35,828 nucleotides of DNA from Vulcanimicrobiota bacterium (GCA_027306785.1 DAHUZB010000020.1:1-35828); one strand, 5' to 3'; shown: positions 15,163-23,339, counted from the stretch's first letter. The notes: generated by a model not told the origin, from the sequence alone. Numbers and translations: made by a program.

Positions 15163-15950
15163 GCGGACGACGCATCGTCATCACGTCGGGTAAAGGCGGG
15201 GTCGGCAAGACGACGACCACGGCGAATCTCGGTGCCGCGCTCGCGAAGCGCGGCGCACGGGTGATTCTCGTCGACGCCGATATCGGCTTGCGCAATCTCG
15301 ATCTCGTGCTCGGGCTCGAGAAGCGCATCGTCTTCGACGTGGTCGAGGTCGCCGAAGGCCGCTGCCAACTGCGCCAAGCGCTCATCAAAGACAAGCGTTT
15401 CGAATCGCTCTCCATTCTGCCCGCCGCGCAGACGCGCGACAAAGATGCGATCACCGAGCAGCAGTTCGCGGCGATCGTCGAGCAGGCCGCGGAGCAGGCG
15501 GATTTCGTGCTGATCGATTGCCCGGCGGGGATCGAGGCCGGCTTTCGCAACGCGATCGCGGGCGCGCAGGAGGCGATCGTCGTCACCACGCCCGAGGTCA
15601 GCGCGATTCGCGACGCCGATCGCGTGGTCGGCAAACTCAACGAGAAGAAGATTCCGATTCGACTGATCGTCAATCGTTTGCGTCCGGCGATGGTGCGTTC
15701 GGGCGATATGCTCTCGGTCGATGACGTGTGCGAGATCCTTTCGGTCGAGCTGCTCGGCATCGTACCCGACGACGAGGAGATCATCGACACGACCAATCGC
15801 GGCGAGCCGATCGTGCTCGACGAGTCGGCGAAGCTGCGTACGATCTACGACAAGATCGCGCGCCGCATGGAAGGCGAGGTCGTGGCGTTCACCAATTTCG
15901 ATGCGCAAGGCTTGTTCGGGCGTCTTTTCGGCGCTCTGAAAGCGGGGTAA
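15159..15950 (+). CDS. minD: septum site-determining ATPase MinD (copy 1)
   Basis: A 263-residue MinD/ParA-type ATPase that binds membranes when dimerised by ATP and carries MinC. The deviant Walker A KGGVGKT (12-18) includes the signature Lys12. The VDADIGLRNLDLVLGLE switch, the LIDCPAGIEAGF Walker B region and the INRLRP-like VNRLRPAMV loop are all present. The C-terminus ends in an amphipathic helix (FDAQGLFGRLFGALKAG), the membrane-targeting sequence. Every expected catalytic feature is intact. It starts with GTG inside the minC stop, and GGGGAGG lies about ten bases upstream. A second MinD gene follows after two bases, so this operon carries two intact copies. Confidence 0.95.
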   Translation: MSGRRIVITSGKGGVGKTTTTANLGAALAKRGARVILVDADIGLRNLDLVLGLEKRIVFDVVEVAEGRCQLRQALIKDKRFESLSILPAAQTRDKDAITEQQFAAIVEQAAEQADFVLIDCPAGIEAGFRNAIAGAQEAIVVTTPEVSAIRDADRVVGKLNEKKIPIRLIVNRLRPAMVRSGDMLSVDDVCEILSVELLGIVPDDEEIIDTTNRGEPIVLDESAKLRTIYDKIARRMEGEVVAFTNFDAQGLFGRLFGALKAG

Positions 15951-15952
15951 TC

Positions 15953-16801
15953 ATGCACGAACTCCAACCGATGCACGACGAATCGCCGGCGGCCGCGCCG
16001 GTGAAGCTCGGACGCGCGATCGTCGTCACCTCGGGGAAGGGCGGCGTGGGCAAGACGACCACGACGGCGAACCTCGGCCATGCGCTCGCCAGGCGCGGGG
16101 CGCGCGTGGCGCTGGTCGACGCCGATGTCGGCCTGCGCAATCTCGATATCGTGCTCGGCCTCGAGAGCCGCGTGAAGTATCACGTGCTCGACGTGCTCGA
16201 AGAGCAGGTTACGCTCGATGAGGCGCTGGTGCCGGACAAGCATAGCGAGCACCTGATGCTGCTCGCCGCGGCGCAGACGCGCGAAAAAGACGATGTCGAT
16301 ACCGACAAGATGCGCGCGCTCATTCTGCAGCTGCGCGAACGCTTCGACTACGTGCTCATCGATTGTCCGGCGGGCATCGAGATGGGGTTCAAAAACGCGG
16401 TCGCGGGCGCCGAAGAGGCGATCGTGGTCTGCACGCCCGAGGTGTCGGCGGTGCGCGACGTGGATCGCGTCGTGGGGTTGCTCGGCAACAAGTTCAAGCC
16501 GCAACTGGTGATCAACCGGCTGCGTCCGCAACTCGTGAAGAAAGGCAAGATGCTCTCGGTCGAGGACGTGAACGCGATCCTGCGCCTGCCGCTGCTCGGC
16601 GTGATCGCCGACGAGCCCGAGATCATCGTCACCACCAACAAGGGTGAACCGCTCGCGCTCCGTGAGGAAGGCGCAACCGCTGGTGCCTATCACGCGATCG
16701 CCGCGCGCATTGCGGGCGAAGACGTGCCCGCACCGACGGTCGAGAGCAAGGAGTCGTTCTTCGACAAGCTCGGCGCGTTCTTCGGAGGGCGTCGCCCATG
16801 A
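15953..16801 (+). CDS. minD: second MinD paralogue (copy 2)
   Basis: A 282-residue MinD. A roughly 20-residue N-terminal extension (MHELQPMHDESPAAAPVKLG) precedes the conserved core, which has Walker A GKGGVGKT (28-35), the VDADVGLRNLDIVLGLE switch and LIDCPAGIEMGF. It aligns with copy 1 along its whole length, with more than half of the positions alike by eye. Copies differ most in the 60-95 region and at the C-terminus, which here is ESFFDKLGAFFGGRRP, also amphipathic and probably membrane-binding. Both copies look catalytically intact, so hetero-dimers or divided roles (MinC versus MinE binding) are possible. The ATG at 15953 follows copy 1 by two bases, and its stop overlaps minE. Confidence 0.93.
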   Translation: MHELQPMHDESPAAAPVKLGRAIVVTSGKGGVGKTTTTANLGHALARRGARVALVDADVGLRNLDIVLGLESRVKYHVLDVLEEQVTLDEALVPDKHSEHLMLLAAAQTREKDDVDTDKMRALILQLRERFDYVLIDCPAGIEMGFKNAVAGAEEAIVVCTPEVSAVRDVDRVVGLLGNKFKPQLVINRLRPQLVKKGKMLSVEDVNAILRLPLLGVIADEPEIIVTTNKGEPLALREEGATAGAYHAIAARIAGEDVPAPTVESKESFFDKLGAFFGGRRP

Positions 16802-17220
16802 TCGAGTGGCTGAAGAAGATGCTCGGCACGCAGCCGTCGAGCAACACGGCCAAGGAGCGGCTGCGCCTGGTGCTGATGACCGATCACCTCGCGCTCGCGC
16901 CCGAGATTATCGAGAACATGAAGCGCGATCTGGTCGACGTGATCTCTCGCTACGTGGAAGTGGATCGCCAGAAGGTGGAGATCGATTTCGAGCGCGAGGA
17001 CCGCGCGCTCGCGATGATGGCGAGCATTCCGATCATCGCGGTGAATCGTCCCGGCGGCGGCACGCCCGCCGACGAGGCGGAGCCCACGCCCGCCGCCGAG
17101 GCACCGCCCGCAGCGCAGGCGACCGCCTCGCCGAGCGTCGCGGCAACGCCGACCGCGGGCGATCCCGCCAAGCGAAAGCGGCGCAAGAAGCCGTCGGCGA
17201 ATCCGGCGACGGCCCACTGA
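16798..17220 (+). CDS. minE: MinE topological specificity factor with Pro/Ala-rich tail
   Basis: A 140-residue MinE. The N-terminal amphipathic membrane helix is MIEWLKKMLG, followed by the anti-MinCD helix (AKERLRLVLMTDHLALAPEI) and the dimerisation domain (ENMKRDLVDVISRYVEVDRQ, KVEIDFEREDRALAMMASIP). The core ends near residue 85. About 55 residues of Pro/Ala/Thr and a Lys/Arg cluster (KRKRRKK) follow, which standard 80-90 residue MinE proteins lack. MinE stimulates MinD ATPase and drives pole-to-pole oscillation. The ATG overlaps the second minD stop. With two MinD copies present, its binding specificity is an open question. Confidence 0.92.
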   Translation: MIEWLKKMLGTQPSSNTAKERLRLVLMTDHLALAPEIIENMKRDLVDVISRYVEVDRQKVEIDFEREDRALAMMASIPIIAVNRPGGGTPADEAEPTPAAEAPPAAQATASPSVAATPTAGDPAKRKRRKKPSANPATAH

Positions 17221-17228
17221 GAAACCTG

Positions 17229-17807
17229 TTGCCGCGCGACGGAGAGGCCCTCTACGTCGCGCGGTTTCTTTCCGAGGACGAATCGCGCGCCGCGTTCGCG
17301 GAGCTGCGGGCGAGCCTCGCCTGGGAGCAACCGCGGCTCGTGCTCTTCGGCCGCCCGGTGGACGCGCCGCGCCTGGAGGCGTGGTACGGCGACGCGGGAG
17401 CGGGCTACCGGTACTCCGGGCTCGCCCACGATCCGCTGCCGTGGACGCCGCTGCTCGCCGCCCTGCGCGATCGCGTCGCCGCCGTTGCGGGCTGCACGTT
17501 CAATAGCGTGCTTGCGAATCTGTACCGCGACGGACGCGATTCCAACGGCTGGCATGCCGACGACGAGCGTGAGCTCGGGCGCGAGCCGACGATCGCCTCG
17601 CTCTCCTTGGGAGCACCCCGTCGCTTCCGCTTTCGGCGCAAAGACGATCGTCGCGAGACGGTCGACGCGCTGCTGCTCGACGGCAGCCTGGTGCTGATGC
17701 GGGGGCGTTCGCAGGAGTGTTGGCAGCATACGGTCCCGAAAGAGCGCGACGTGCACGCTCCGCGGATCAATCTCACGTTCCGAACCGTTGCGGCGCGCAA
17801 GATCTGA
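17229..17807 (+). CDS. AlkB-like 2OG-Fe(II) dioxygenase
   Basis: A 192-residue 2-oxoglutarate/iron oxygenase of the short AlkB/ALKBH2-like class, which oxidatively removes alkyl groups from nucleic acid bases. The motif LYRDGRDSNGWHADDE supplies HxD (His109, Asp111). WQHTVPK supplies the distal His167, and PRINLTFR (Arg179, Arg185) binds 2-oxoglutarate and substrate. IASLSLGAPRRFRFR is also typical. The start is inferred as TTG 17229, because the longer frame upstream is a shadow of minE and no ATG or GTG lies between minE and the conserved region. It sits eight bases after minE and three bases before rodA, an odd DNA-repair gene inside a division/shape cluster. Confidence 0.88.
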   Translation: MPRDGEALYVARFLSEDESRAAFAELRASLAWEQPRLVLFGRPVDAPRLEAWYGDAGAGYRYSGLAHDPLPWTPLLAALRDRVAAVAGCTFNSVLANLYRDGRDSNGWHADDERELGREPTIASLSLGAPRRFRFRRKDDRRETVDALLLDGSLVLMRGRSQECWQHTVPKERDVHAPRINLTFRTVAARKI

Positions 17808-17810
17808 ACG

Positions 17811-18944
17811 ATGGCAGTATTGACGCTCGGCACCGACGTGCGACGACACGTCCGCAACTTCAACTGGATGCTCGCGATCGCGACCGTGCTGATCTCGGTT
17901 ATCGGCATCGTCTGCATTCAATCGGCCGATCTGCACGGCTCCGATCCCACCGCGGAGATGCGCAAGCAGATCCTCTACGTCGTGCTCGGCGTTCCGCTGA
18001 TGATCGGCTTCTCGTTCGTCGACTACCGCAATTTTCAGCGGTGGGCGCCCGCGCTCTACGTGATAAACCTGCTGCTGCTGCTCTATATCTTGCGGGGCGG
18101 GCACTCGGCGCTCGGCGCGCAGCGCTGGATCTCGCTCGGGCCGCTCGGCACCTTTCAGCCCTCGGAACCCGCGAAGCTGATCCTCGCGATCTCGATCGCC
18201 TGGGTGCTCTGTAGAAGCACCTACGATCGCGTGCAGGATCTGTGGAAGCCGCTCGTCGCGGTCGCGATACCGGCGCTCCTGATTCTCAAGCAGCCCGATC
18301 TCGGCACCTCGCTCGTCGTCCTCGCGATCCTGAGCGCACAGCTCTTCTTCGGCCTACCCAAGCTCGGCGATTTTGCGATCTACGCGATGGGCGTGCTTAC
18401 CGCCGGTGCGCTCGCCGTCGGCACCAACGTGATTCTCAAACCCTTCCAGCGCGCACGGCTCTTCGTGTTCTTGAATCCGAAAGCCGATCCCGAAGGCGCG
18501 GGGTACAACCTCAACCAGTCGAAGATCGCGGTCGGCAACGGCGGCTGGTTCGGCCGCGGCTTGCATCACGGCACGCAGACGCAGTTGAATTTCGTCCCCG
18601 AACACTCGCGCGATTTCATCTTCACCGTGCTCGCCGAGGAGTTCGGGTTCATCGGTGCGGGCGTGCTGATCGTACTCTACGGCCTCGTGCTCGTCGGCGG
18701 CGTGCAGGCGATGATCGCCGCGCGCGACCGCTTCGGCTTTCTGCTCGCGAGCGGCATCGTGGCGATGCTCTTCTTTCACCTGCTCGTCAACATCGGCATG
18801 ACGGTCGGCATCATGCCGATTACCGGCATTCCGCTGCCCTTCATGTCCTACGGCGGATCCGCGATCCTCACCAACTTCGCCGCCGTCGGCGTGTTGCTCA
18901 ACATTTACTCGCAGAAAGACCGCGACGTCTTAGGGAACGCGTAG
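17811..18944 (+). CDS. rodA: peptidoglycan glycosyltransferase RodA
   Basis: A 377-residue SEDS-family protein with about ten membrane helices. Family features are ALGAQRWISLG and TFQPSEPAKL, QPDLGTSLV, the extracellular loop YNLNQSKIAVGNGGWFGRGL with the catalytic region, then NFVPEHSRDFIFTVLAEE, and PITGIPLPFMSYGGSAILTN near the end. SEDS proteins polymerise lipid II; RodA does so in the elongasome with a class B PBP. The shortness and lack of a long N-terminal extension favour RodA over FtsW. No PBP2 or mre genes are in the window. The ATG starts three bases after the AlkB stop. The last 15 bases overlap the OsmC gene on the other strand. Confidence 0.93.
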   Translation: MAVLTLGTDVRRHVRNFNWMLAIATVLISVIGIVCIQSADLHGSDPTAEMRKQILYVVLGVPLMIGFSFVDYRNFQRWAPALYVINLLLLLYILRGGHSALGAQRWISLGPLGTFQPSEPAKLILAISIAWVLCRSTYDRVQDLWKPLVAVAIPALLILKQPDLGTSLVVLAILSAQLFFGLPKLGDFAIYAMGVLTAGALAVGTNVILKPFQRARLFVFLNPKADPEGAGYNLNQSKIAVGNGGWFGRGLHHGTQTQLNFVPEHSRDFIFTVLAEEFGFIGAGVLIVLYGLVLVGGVQAMIAARDRFGFLLASGIVAMLFFHLLVNIGMTVGIMPITGIPLPFMSYGGSAILTNFAAVGVLLNIYSQKDRDVLGNA

Positions 18945-19376
18945 CGCGACCTCGACGGGGATACCGGCGCGCACGCTTTCGGTGACGGTGCAATACTCCT
19001 CGAAGAGCGTGCGGCAGCGTTTGAAGCGCTCGCGCTGATCGTCCGGCACGCGCGCGTCGAAGGCGACCTCGACCGATCCGATCCGCAGTCGCCCGCGCTC
19101 GTTGCGCGCCTTTTGCACGCGCACGCTGCCGGTGAGCGCCTCGACGGTCACGTGCGCCTTCTGCACGCAGAAGAGCAGACTCGACGCGAGACACGTGGCG
19201 AGCGCCGCGCCGAGGAGTTCGTCCGGAGCGGGATTTCCGGCGGGGCCGAGCGGCGGTCCCTCACCGGTCGTATACGCATGGGCGTTCGCGCCCTCGACGC
19301 GCACCGTGAATTCGTAGGGCGCCCGCATCTCGATCGTCAGCGCGGTTGCCGCGGGTTCGTGCGATGGACTGCTCAT
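18930..19376 (-). CDS. OsmC/Ohr family peroxiredoxin
   Basis: A 148-residue OsmC-fold protein. These are small thiol peroxidases that reduce organic hydroperoxides with two cysteines. Cys62 (ATCLASSLLF) and Cys129 (FEEYCTVTESV) match the reactive and resolving cysteines, and the N-terminal GNPAPDELLGAALATC is the typical catalytic helix. Size is normal. It follows the P-type ATPase gene with an ATGA overlap, so translation is coupled, and its end overlaps rodA by 15 bases. It is closer to the general OsmC/YhfA branch than to Ohr by motif, and the electron donor is unknown. Confidence 0.88.
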   Translation of the reverse strand: MSSPSHEPAATALTIEMRAPYEFTVRVEGANAHAYTTGEGPPLGPAGNPAPDELLGAALATCLASSLLFCVQKAHVTVEALTGSVRVQKARNERGRLRIGSVEVAFDARVPDDQRERFKRCRTLFEEYCTVTESVRAGIPVEVALRVP

Positions 19377-21631
19377 CGGTCGATCGTACGCCTCGGTATC
19401 GAAAATGCAAAGAAGAGCGCGGCGGCGAGTGCGGCGAGCAACCCGGTAACGGCCGCGACGAGCGTCGCGGGGAGCGCCGCGGCGACGGTGCCGGTGAGGA
19501 CCATCGCGCATGCGGCGACGACCGCCGCCGCCGTGGAGAGTGCGAGCGGTCGCGAGGGCGCAACGAGCGGCGTACCCGGTCGTCGGCGTACGACGTAGAC
19601 CGAGAGCTGACCCATCACGGCGATCGCGAGAAAGACGACGCTGTGCAGTTGGGCGAGATCGAGACGCCACGCATGCGTTGCAAGAAGTATCGCAGCGGTG
19701 ACCGCGAGCGTGGTGCCGAGCGCGGGGGCGAGCGCTCCGCGCAGCAACGCGCCCGCCGACCAGACCGATTGGTGCTGCACGGGCGCAACGTTGTCGGTGG
19801 AGAGCGAGAGCGTGACACCGTCGTTGAAGACGAGCAGCGCGACCATCAGTTCGGGCGTCAACAGGAAGATGCGCGTCAGCAAAAAGCCCACGCTCAGAAT
19901 GCCGACGATCTCGAGATACTTCACGAGCTTCATCAGCGTGTAGGTGGTCATGCGATAGAAGATCGTTCGACTGGTCTCGATCGCGGTCACGATGTCGGCG
20001 AGTCCGGGTGCGGTGAGGATGATCCCCGCCGCGGATTTCGCGACGTCGGTCGCGTTGGCGACGGCGATACCCACGCTCGCGGCGCGCAGCGCGGGCGCGT
20101 CGTTGATACCGTCGCCCGTCATCCCGACCACGTGCCCGGCGGCCTGCAGGCGCGTGATGATCTCCATCTTTCCGTCGGGAAAGATCGAGGCGTGCACGGC
20201 ATCGTCGGCGATGCCGACCTCGCGCGCGACGTGCAGCGCGGTCGCGGCCGTGTCGCCGGTTACGAGCGCGACCCGCACCCCCATCGCGTGCATCTGCGCG
20301 ATCAGCGGCCGTGCATCGTCGCGCGGCGGATCCGCGATCGCGAGCAATCCCACGATCGCGGTGTTCTCACCGCGCGTCACGGCGACCGCGATCGCGCGCC
20401 CCTCGGCCGAAAGCTCGCGCAGGCGATCGTCGAAGCCCGTGGGCAGCGCCGTCGCCGCGGCGCGCAGCACGTCGGGCGATCCTTTGGAGGCACGGGCCGG
20501 TTCGTCGTGCCACACGATCTCCGCCGCACTGCGCTTGACGGCGGGATCGAACGGCGCGAGCGAGCGGCGAACCGGCGCCGCGGCGCCGCGCGCGGCTGCG
20601 AAACGCAGCACGGCGGCATCGAGCGGATCCTCGCCGGCTTCGTCGGATGACGCCGCCGCGAGCGCGGCGACGGTGGTCTCGTCGAAGGGAGCGAATGCGG
20701 CGCACGCGACGACGGTCATGCGGTTGGCGGTGAGGGTGCCGGTCTTGTCGGTGCAGAGCGTATCCATCGACGCCGCGTCTTCCAGCGCCGAAAGACGGGT
20801 CACGAGCGCACCGCGCCGCGAGAGGTCGAGCGAGCCGAGCGTCGTTGCGAGCGTGAAGGCCGCGGGCAGTGCGATCGGTACCGACGCGAGCAGGATCATC
20901 ACGGCGAAGAGCGCGAGATCGGTGCCGCCCTCACCTTCGCGTAGCGCGACGAGGGTGACGATCGCCACGAGTACGACGCTGATCGCGCTTAACATCGTCA
21001 CGAGCCGCAGCACGAAGCGTTCCAGCTCCCCGCGCGTACGCGTCGTGCGAAAGAGTTCGACCGTCTTGCCGAATTTCGTCTGCGTACCGATCGCGGTGAT
21101 CACGGCATCGGCATCACCGCGCACCACGGTGCTCCCGGCGAACGCGCCCTCGCCGCACGCGGCCGTGCGCGGGAGCGATTCGCCGGTCAGCGTCGATTCA
21201 TCGAGCGCGATCGTGCCGCGCACCGTGCGCGCGTCGGCCGGAACGATCGCTCCGACCGTGAGATGAATGAGATCGCCGGGCACCAGCTGCTCGCTTGCGA
21301 GACTGCACCACGTTCCGTCGCGCCGCACGCGCGCGCTCACCGTCACCTTTGCACGCAGTAGCTCGACCGCATCGTGCGCGCGACCTTCCTGAATCGTCGC
21401 GACGATCGCGTTGAAGAGCAGGAGGATGCCGATCGCGATGCTGTCGGCGTAGCGCGCCGTGACGAGCGTCAGCACGAGCGTTGCCTCGAGCAGCCACGGC
21501 ACCGGTCCCCACAAGCGTCCGGCGAGCGCGAGCAGCGGATGGCGTCGCTCGGCCGGGATCGCATTCGCACCGTACCGCGCGCGCAATTCCCGCGCGTGAA
21601 GCGTCGTCAGTCCGTCGTTCGTCGCGTCCAC
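19373..21631 (-). CDS. P-type ATPase, P3A (plasma-membrane H+-ATPase-like)
   Basis: A 752-residue cation-transporting ATPase. The actuator loop is ALDESTLTGES (T149 G150 E151 S152). The phosphorylation motif is CTDKTGT with Asp295, the nucleotide domain includes KGSPDVL, and GDGINDAP (506-513) is the hinge. PIALPAAFT (252-260) in M4 and VFNDGVTLSLSTDNV (601-615) in M6 match P3A proton pumps, where the NDG Asp is the proton site; here NDGVTLSLSTDNV replaces the usual NDGTIMTISKDRV. About ten membrane helices are present and no C-terminal regulatory domain. The GTG at 21631 is the likely start. The next gene on this strand (methyltransferase) ends nine bases upstream. Proton transport is inferred. 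Confidence 0.9.
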   Translation of the reverse strand: MDATNDGLTTLHARELRARYGANAIPAERRHPLLALAGRLWGPVPWLLEATLVLTLVTARYADSIAIGILLLFNAIVATIQEGRAHDAVELLRAKVTVSARVRRDGTWCSLASEQLVPGDLIHLTVGAIVPADARTVRGTIALDESTLTGESLPRTAACGEGAFAGSTVVRGDADAVITAIGTQTKFGKTVELFRTTRTRGELERFVLRLVTMLSAISVVLVAIVTLVALREGEGGTDLALFAVMILLASVPIALPAAFTLATTLGSLDLSRRGALVTRLSALEDAASMDTLCTDKTGTLTANRMTVVACAAFAPFDETTVAALAAASSDEAGEDPLDAAVLRFAAARGAAAPVRRSLAPFDPAVKRSAAEIVWHDEPARASKGSPDVLRAAATALPTGFDDRLRELSAEGRAIAVAVTRGENTAIVGLLAIADPPRDDARPLIAQMHAMGVRVALVTGDTAATALHVAREVGIADDAVHASIFPDGKMEIITRLQAAGHVVGMTGDGINDAPALRAASVGIAVANATDVAKSAAGIILTAPGLADIVTAIETSRTIFYRMTTYTLMKLVKYLEIVGILSVGFLLTRIFLLTPELMVALLVFNDGVTLSLSTDNVAPVQHQSVWSAGALLRGALAPALGTTLAVTAAILLATHAWRLDLAQLHSVVFLAIAVMGQLSVYVVRRRPGTPLVAPSRPLALSTAAAVVAACAMVLTGTVAAALPATLVAAVTGLLAALAAALFFAFSIPRRTIDR

Positions 21632-21639
21632 GGCGTCGG

Positions 21640-22257
21640 TTAGCCGCCGGGTGCCGCCGCGCGGGCGACGAGACCGAAGCGCTCTTCGGCGACGACGACG
21701 ATGTCATCGTACGCGTCGAGTTCCGCGCGTTCGACCGGCGTATGGTAGAGGATCCACGTTTCGCCCGCGCGCCGACGCCCGCGGATGCTCGCGAGCGCGG
21801 CGCGCAGCGCTTCGGCATCGAACGGATTGAAGAGAAAGACGACCAGATCGCCGGGCGGATACGTCCAAATACGCGCATCGGCGCGCACCGGGCGCAGGTC
21901 GTTGCAGCGCCGCCGTAGCGGCCGCGCGCTTGCGAGATTCTCCTTTGCGACCTCGTAGAGGCTCGGCGAGACCTCGACTCCGCAGACCTGACGAAACGGA
22001 TATTCGCTCGCGAGCAGCATCGCGCGCCCCATGCCCGCACCGATATCGACGAAGGTGGAGCGAGCGACGATGTCCGGCGGAACGTGCGCGAGCAATGCGT
22101 GGAACTCGGCGACGGGCACCGCTTCGTAGTGCGTGGCATGCGCGCCCGCGTCGCCCACCGCCTCGGGTTCGAGATCGGTGAGGAAGAGCACGGCGTGCGT
22201 GGTAACACCGTAGTCGTGATCGAATCGTCGGCCGCTCGACCGCTCGGAGTTGGGCAC
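21640..22257 (-). CDS. class I SAM-dependent methyltransferase
   Basis: A 205-residue methyltransferase. Motif I is FVDIGAGMGRAMLLA (69-83), with the acidic residue of motif II in VCGVEVSP (Glu95). The FLFNPFD stretch (142-148) takes the place of the catalytic-side motif IV and suggests a histone-methyltransferase-like or DUF-type family rather than a DNA or rRNA methylase. The substrate is unknown. I chose GTG 22257, because the protein then begins close to the N-terminal YGVTTHAVLFL block. That start is two bases away from the divergent LRR gene. The alternative ATG 22290 would overlap that gene by 31 bases. It lies nine bases upstream of the ATPase gene, so all three genes here may form one transcript. 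Confidence 0.82.
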   Translation of the reverse strand: MPNSERSSGRRFDHDYGVTTHAVLFLTDLEPEAVGDAGAHATHYEAVPVAEFHALLAHVPPDIVARSTFVDIGAGMGRAMLLASEYPFRQVCGVEVSPSLYEVAKENLASARPLRRRCNDLRPVRADARIWTYPPGDLVVFLFNPFDAEALRAALASIRGRRRAGETWILYHTPVERAELDAYDDIVVVAEERFGLVARAAAPGG

Positions 22258-22259
22258 GG

Positions 22260-23339
22260 ATGAAGCTTCCCTATCGCGTCGGCGACTCATTTGCGCTGCC
22301 GCTCGGCGATGGTCGCACGGCGAACGCGCGCATCGTCGGACACGCGCATCACCTCGTGGAGATCGCGATTGCCGGACCGGATGAGCGCGATGCCTTCCGG
22401 CTGCGCACCACGGATCGCGCGCTCGTCTTGCAGCGTTGGCGAAAGACGGGGCATGGCGACGCCGCCGTCGATCCCTCGCTGCCGCGCGCGGAGCGAATCG
22501 TCGGCCCGGCGTTGGCGGAGCGCCTTGCAGCCGAACGCTTCGGCATTCTCGCCGCAACCGATGCACGGGTACGGGTGCGCGCGCTGCACGCGCACGACGA
22601 CGCCGCCGCGGTGCTGACGGAACTCCCCGACGACGCCTGCGTAACGCTCCTCGATCGCCTCGAACCGCGCGCGCTCGCACAGCTTTGCGCCTGGTTTGCC
22701 GATCGTCCGCGTGCGACGCTGCGCCTCGACGACGGCGCCGCCGCGCACCTCGCCGAGATCGCGGCATGGCCGCTCGCACGCCTGGCGCTCGCCGGCAACT
22801 GCGTGCTCGAGGGCATCGTCGCGCCCGCGGTGCGCCGGCTCGACGTGCAGGCGCCGCTTACGACGACGGCGATAGCACGCGCGTTTCCGTCGCTCCGAGC
22901 GCTGCGCATCGGCGCGCTCCGCGCCGAGGTCGATATCGCCGCGCTCGCCGCGTGCGGCGCGCTCGAGTTGCTCGACTGCTCGCACGTGCGCCTGCGCAAC
23001 GCCGATGCGGTGCCCGCGTGCACGCAGCTGCGCGCGCTACGCCTCGCGCATACGAGCTCGCCGCCGAACGCGGCGACGATCGCGCGGCTTCCGCTGCGCG
23101 CACTCGCGCTCGAGGCGCAGAGCACGCTCGGCGATCTCGCGCCGCTCGCGCGCATCGCGTCGCTCGAGCAGCTCGAACTGCGCGAGCTCTGGCAGTACGA
23201 CATCGAGGATGTCGCGTTCGTGCACGCGATGCCCGCGCTGCTCCGCGCGGAGATCGATATCGGCGGACGGCGCAAGAACGTCGAGCTGTACCGCCGCGCC
23301 GCGTGGGCGTATCCGTGGCCCGTGCGCGTGCTCGACTAG
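22260..23339 (+). CDS. Imm26-like N-domain plus leucine-rich repeat protein
   Basis: A 359-residue cytoplasmic protein. Residues 1-40 (MKLPYRVGDSFALPLGDGRT, then ANARIVGHAHHLVEIAI) resemble the opening strand of Imm26-type immunity proteins. From about 110 to 340 lies a run of leucine-rich repeats with the pattern LxxLxLxxL (RALRIGALRAEVDIAALAAC; LELLDCSHVRLRNADAVPAC; LRALRLAHTSSPPNAATIA; LEQLELRELWQYDIEDVAFV). There is no signal peptide or membrane helix. The function is unknown. LRR with an Imm26 element may mean protein binding or immunity to a contact toxin, but no toxin gene is in view. The ATG starts two bases from the divergent methyltransferase, and the stop overlaps the PilZ gene. 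Confidence 0.75.
   Translation: MKLPYRVGDSFALPLGDGRTANARIVGHAHHLVEIAIAGPDERDAFRLRTTDRALVLQRWRKTGHGDAAVDPSLPRAERIVGPALAERLAAERFGILAATDARVRVRALHAHDDAAAVLTELPDDACVTLLDRLEPRALAQLCAWFADRPRATLRLDDGAAAHLAEIAAWPLARLALAGNCVLEGIVAPAVRRLDVQAPLTTTAIARAFPSLRALRIGALRAEVDIAALAACGALELLDCSHVRLRNADAVPACTQLRALRLAHTSSPPNAATIARLPLRALALEAQSTLGDLAPLARIASLEQLELRELWQYDIEDVAFVHAMPALLRAEIDIGGRRKNVELYRRAAWAYPWPVRVLD

Noticed and set aside
16644-17228. Upstream frame fused to the AlkB-like gene
   Set aside because: It overlaps minD copy 2 and minE in another frame and has no conserved content; AlkB homology begins near 17229.
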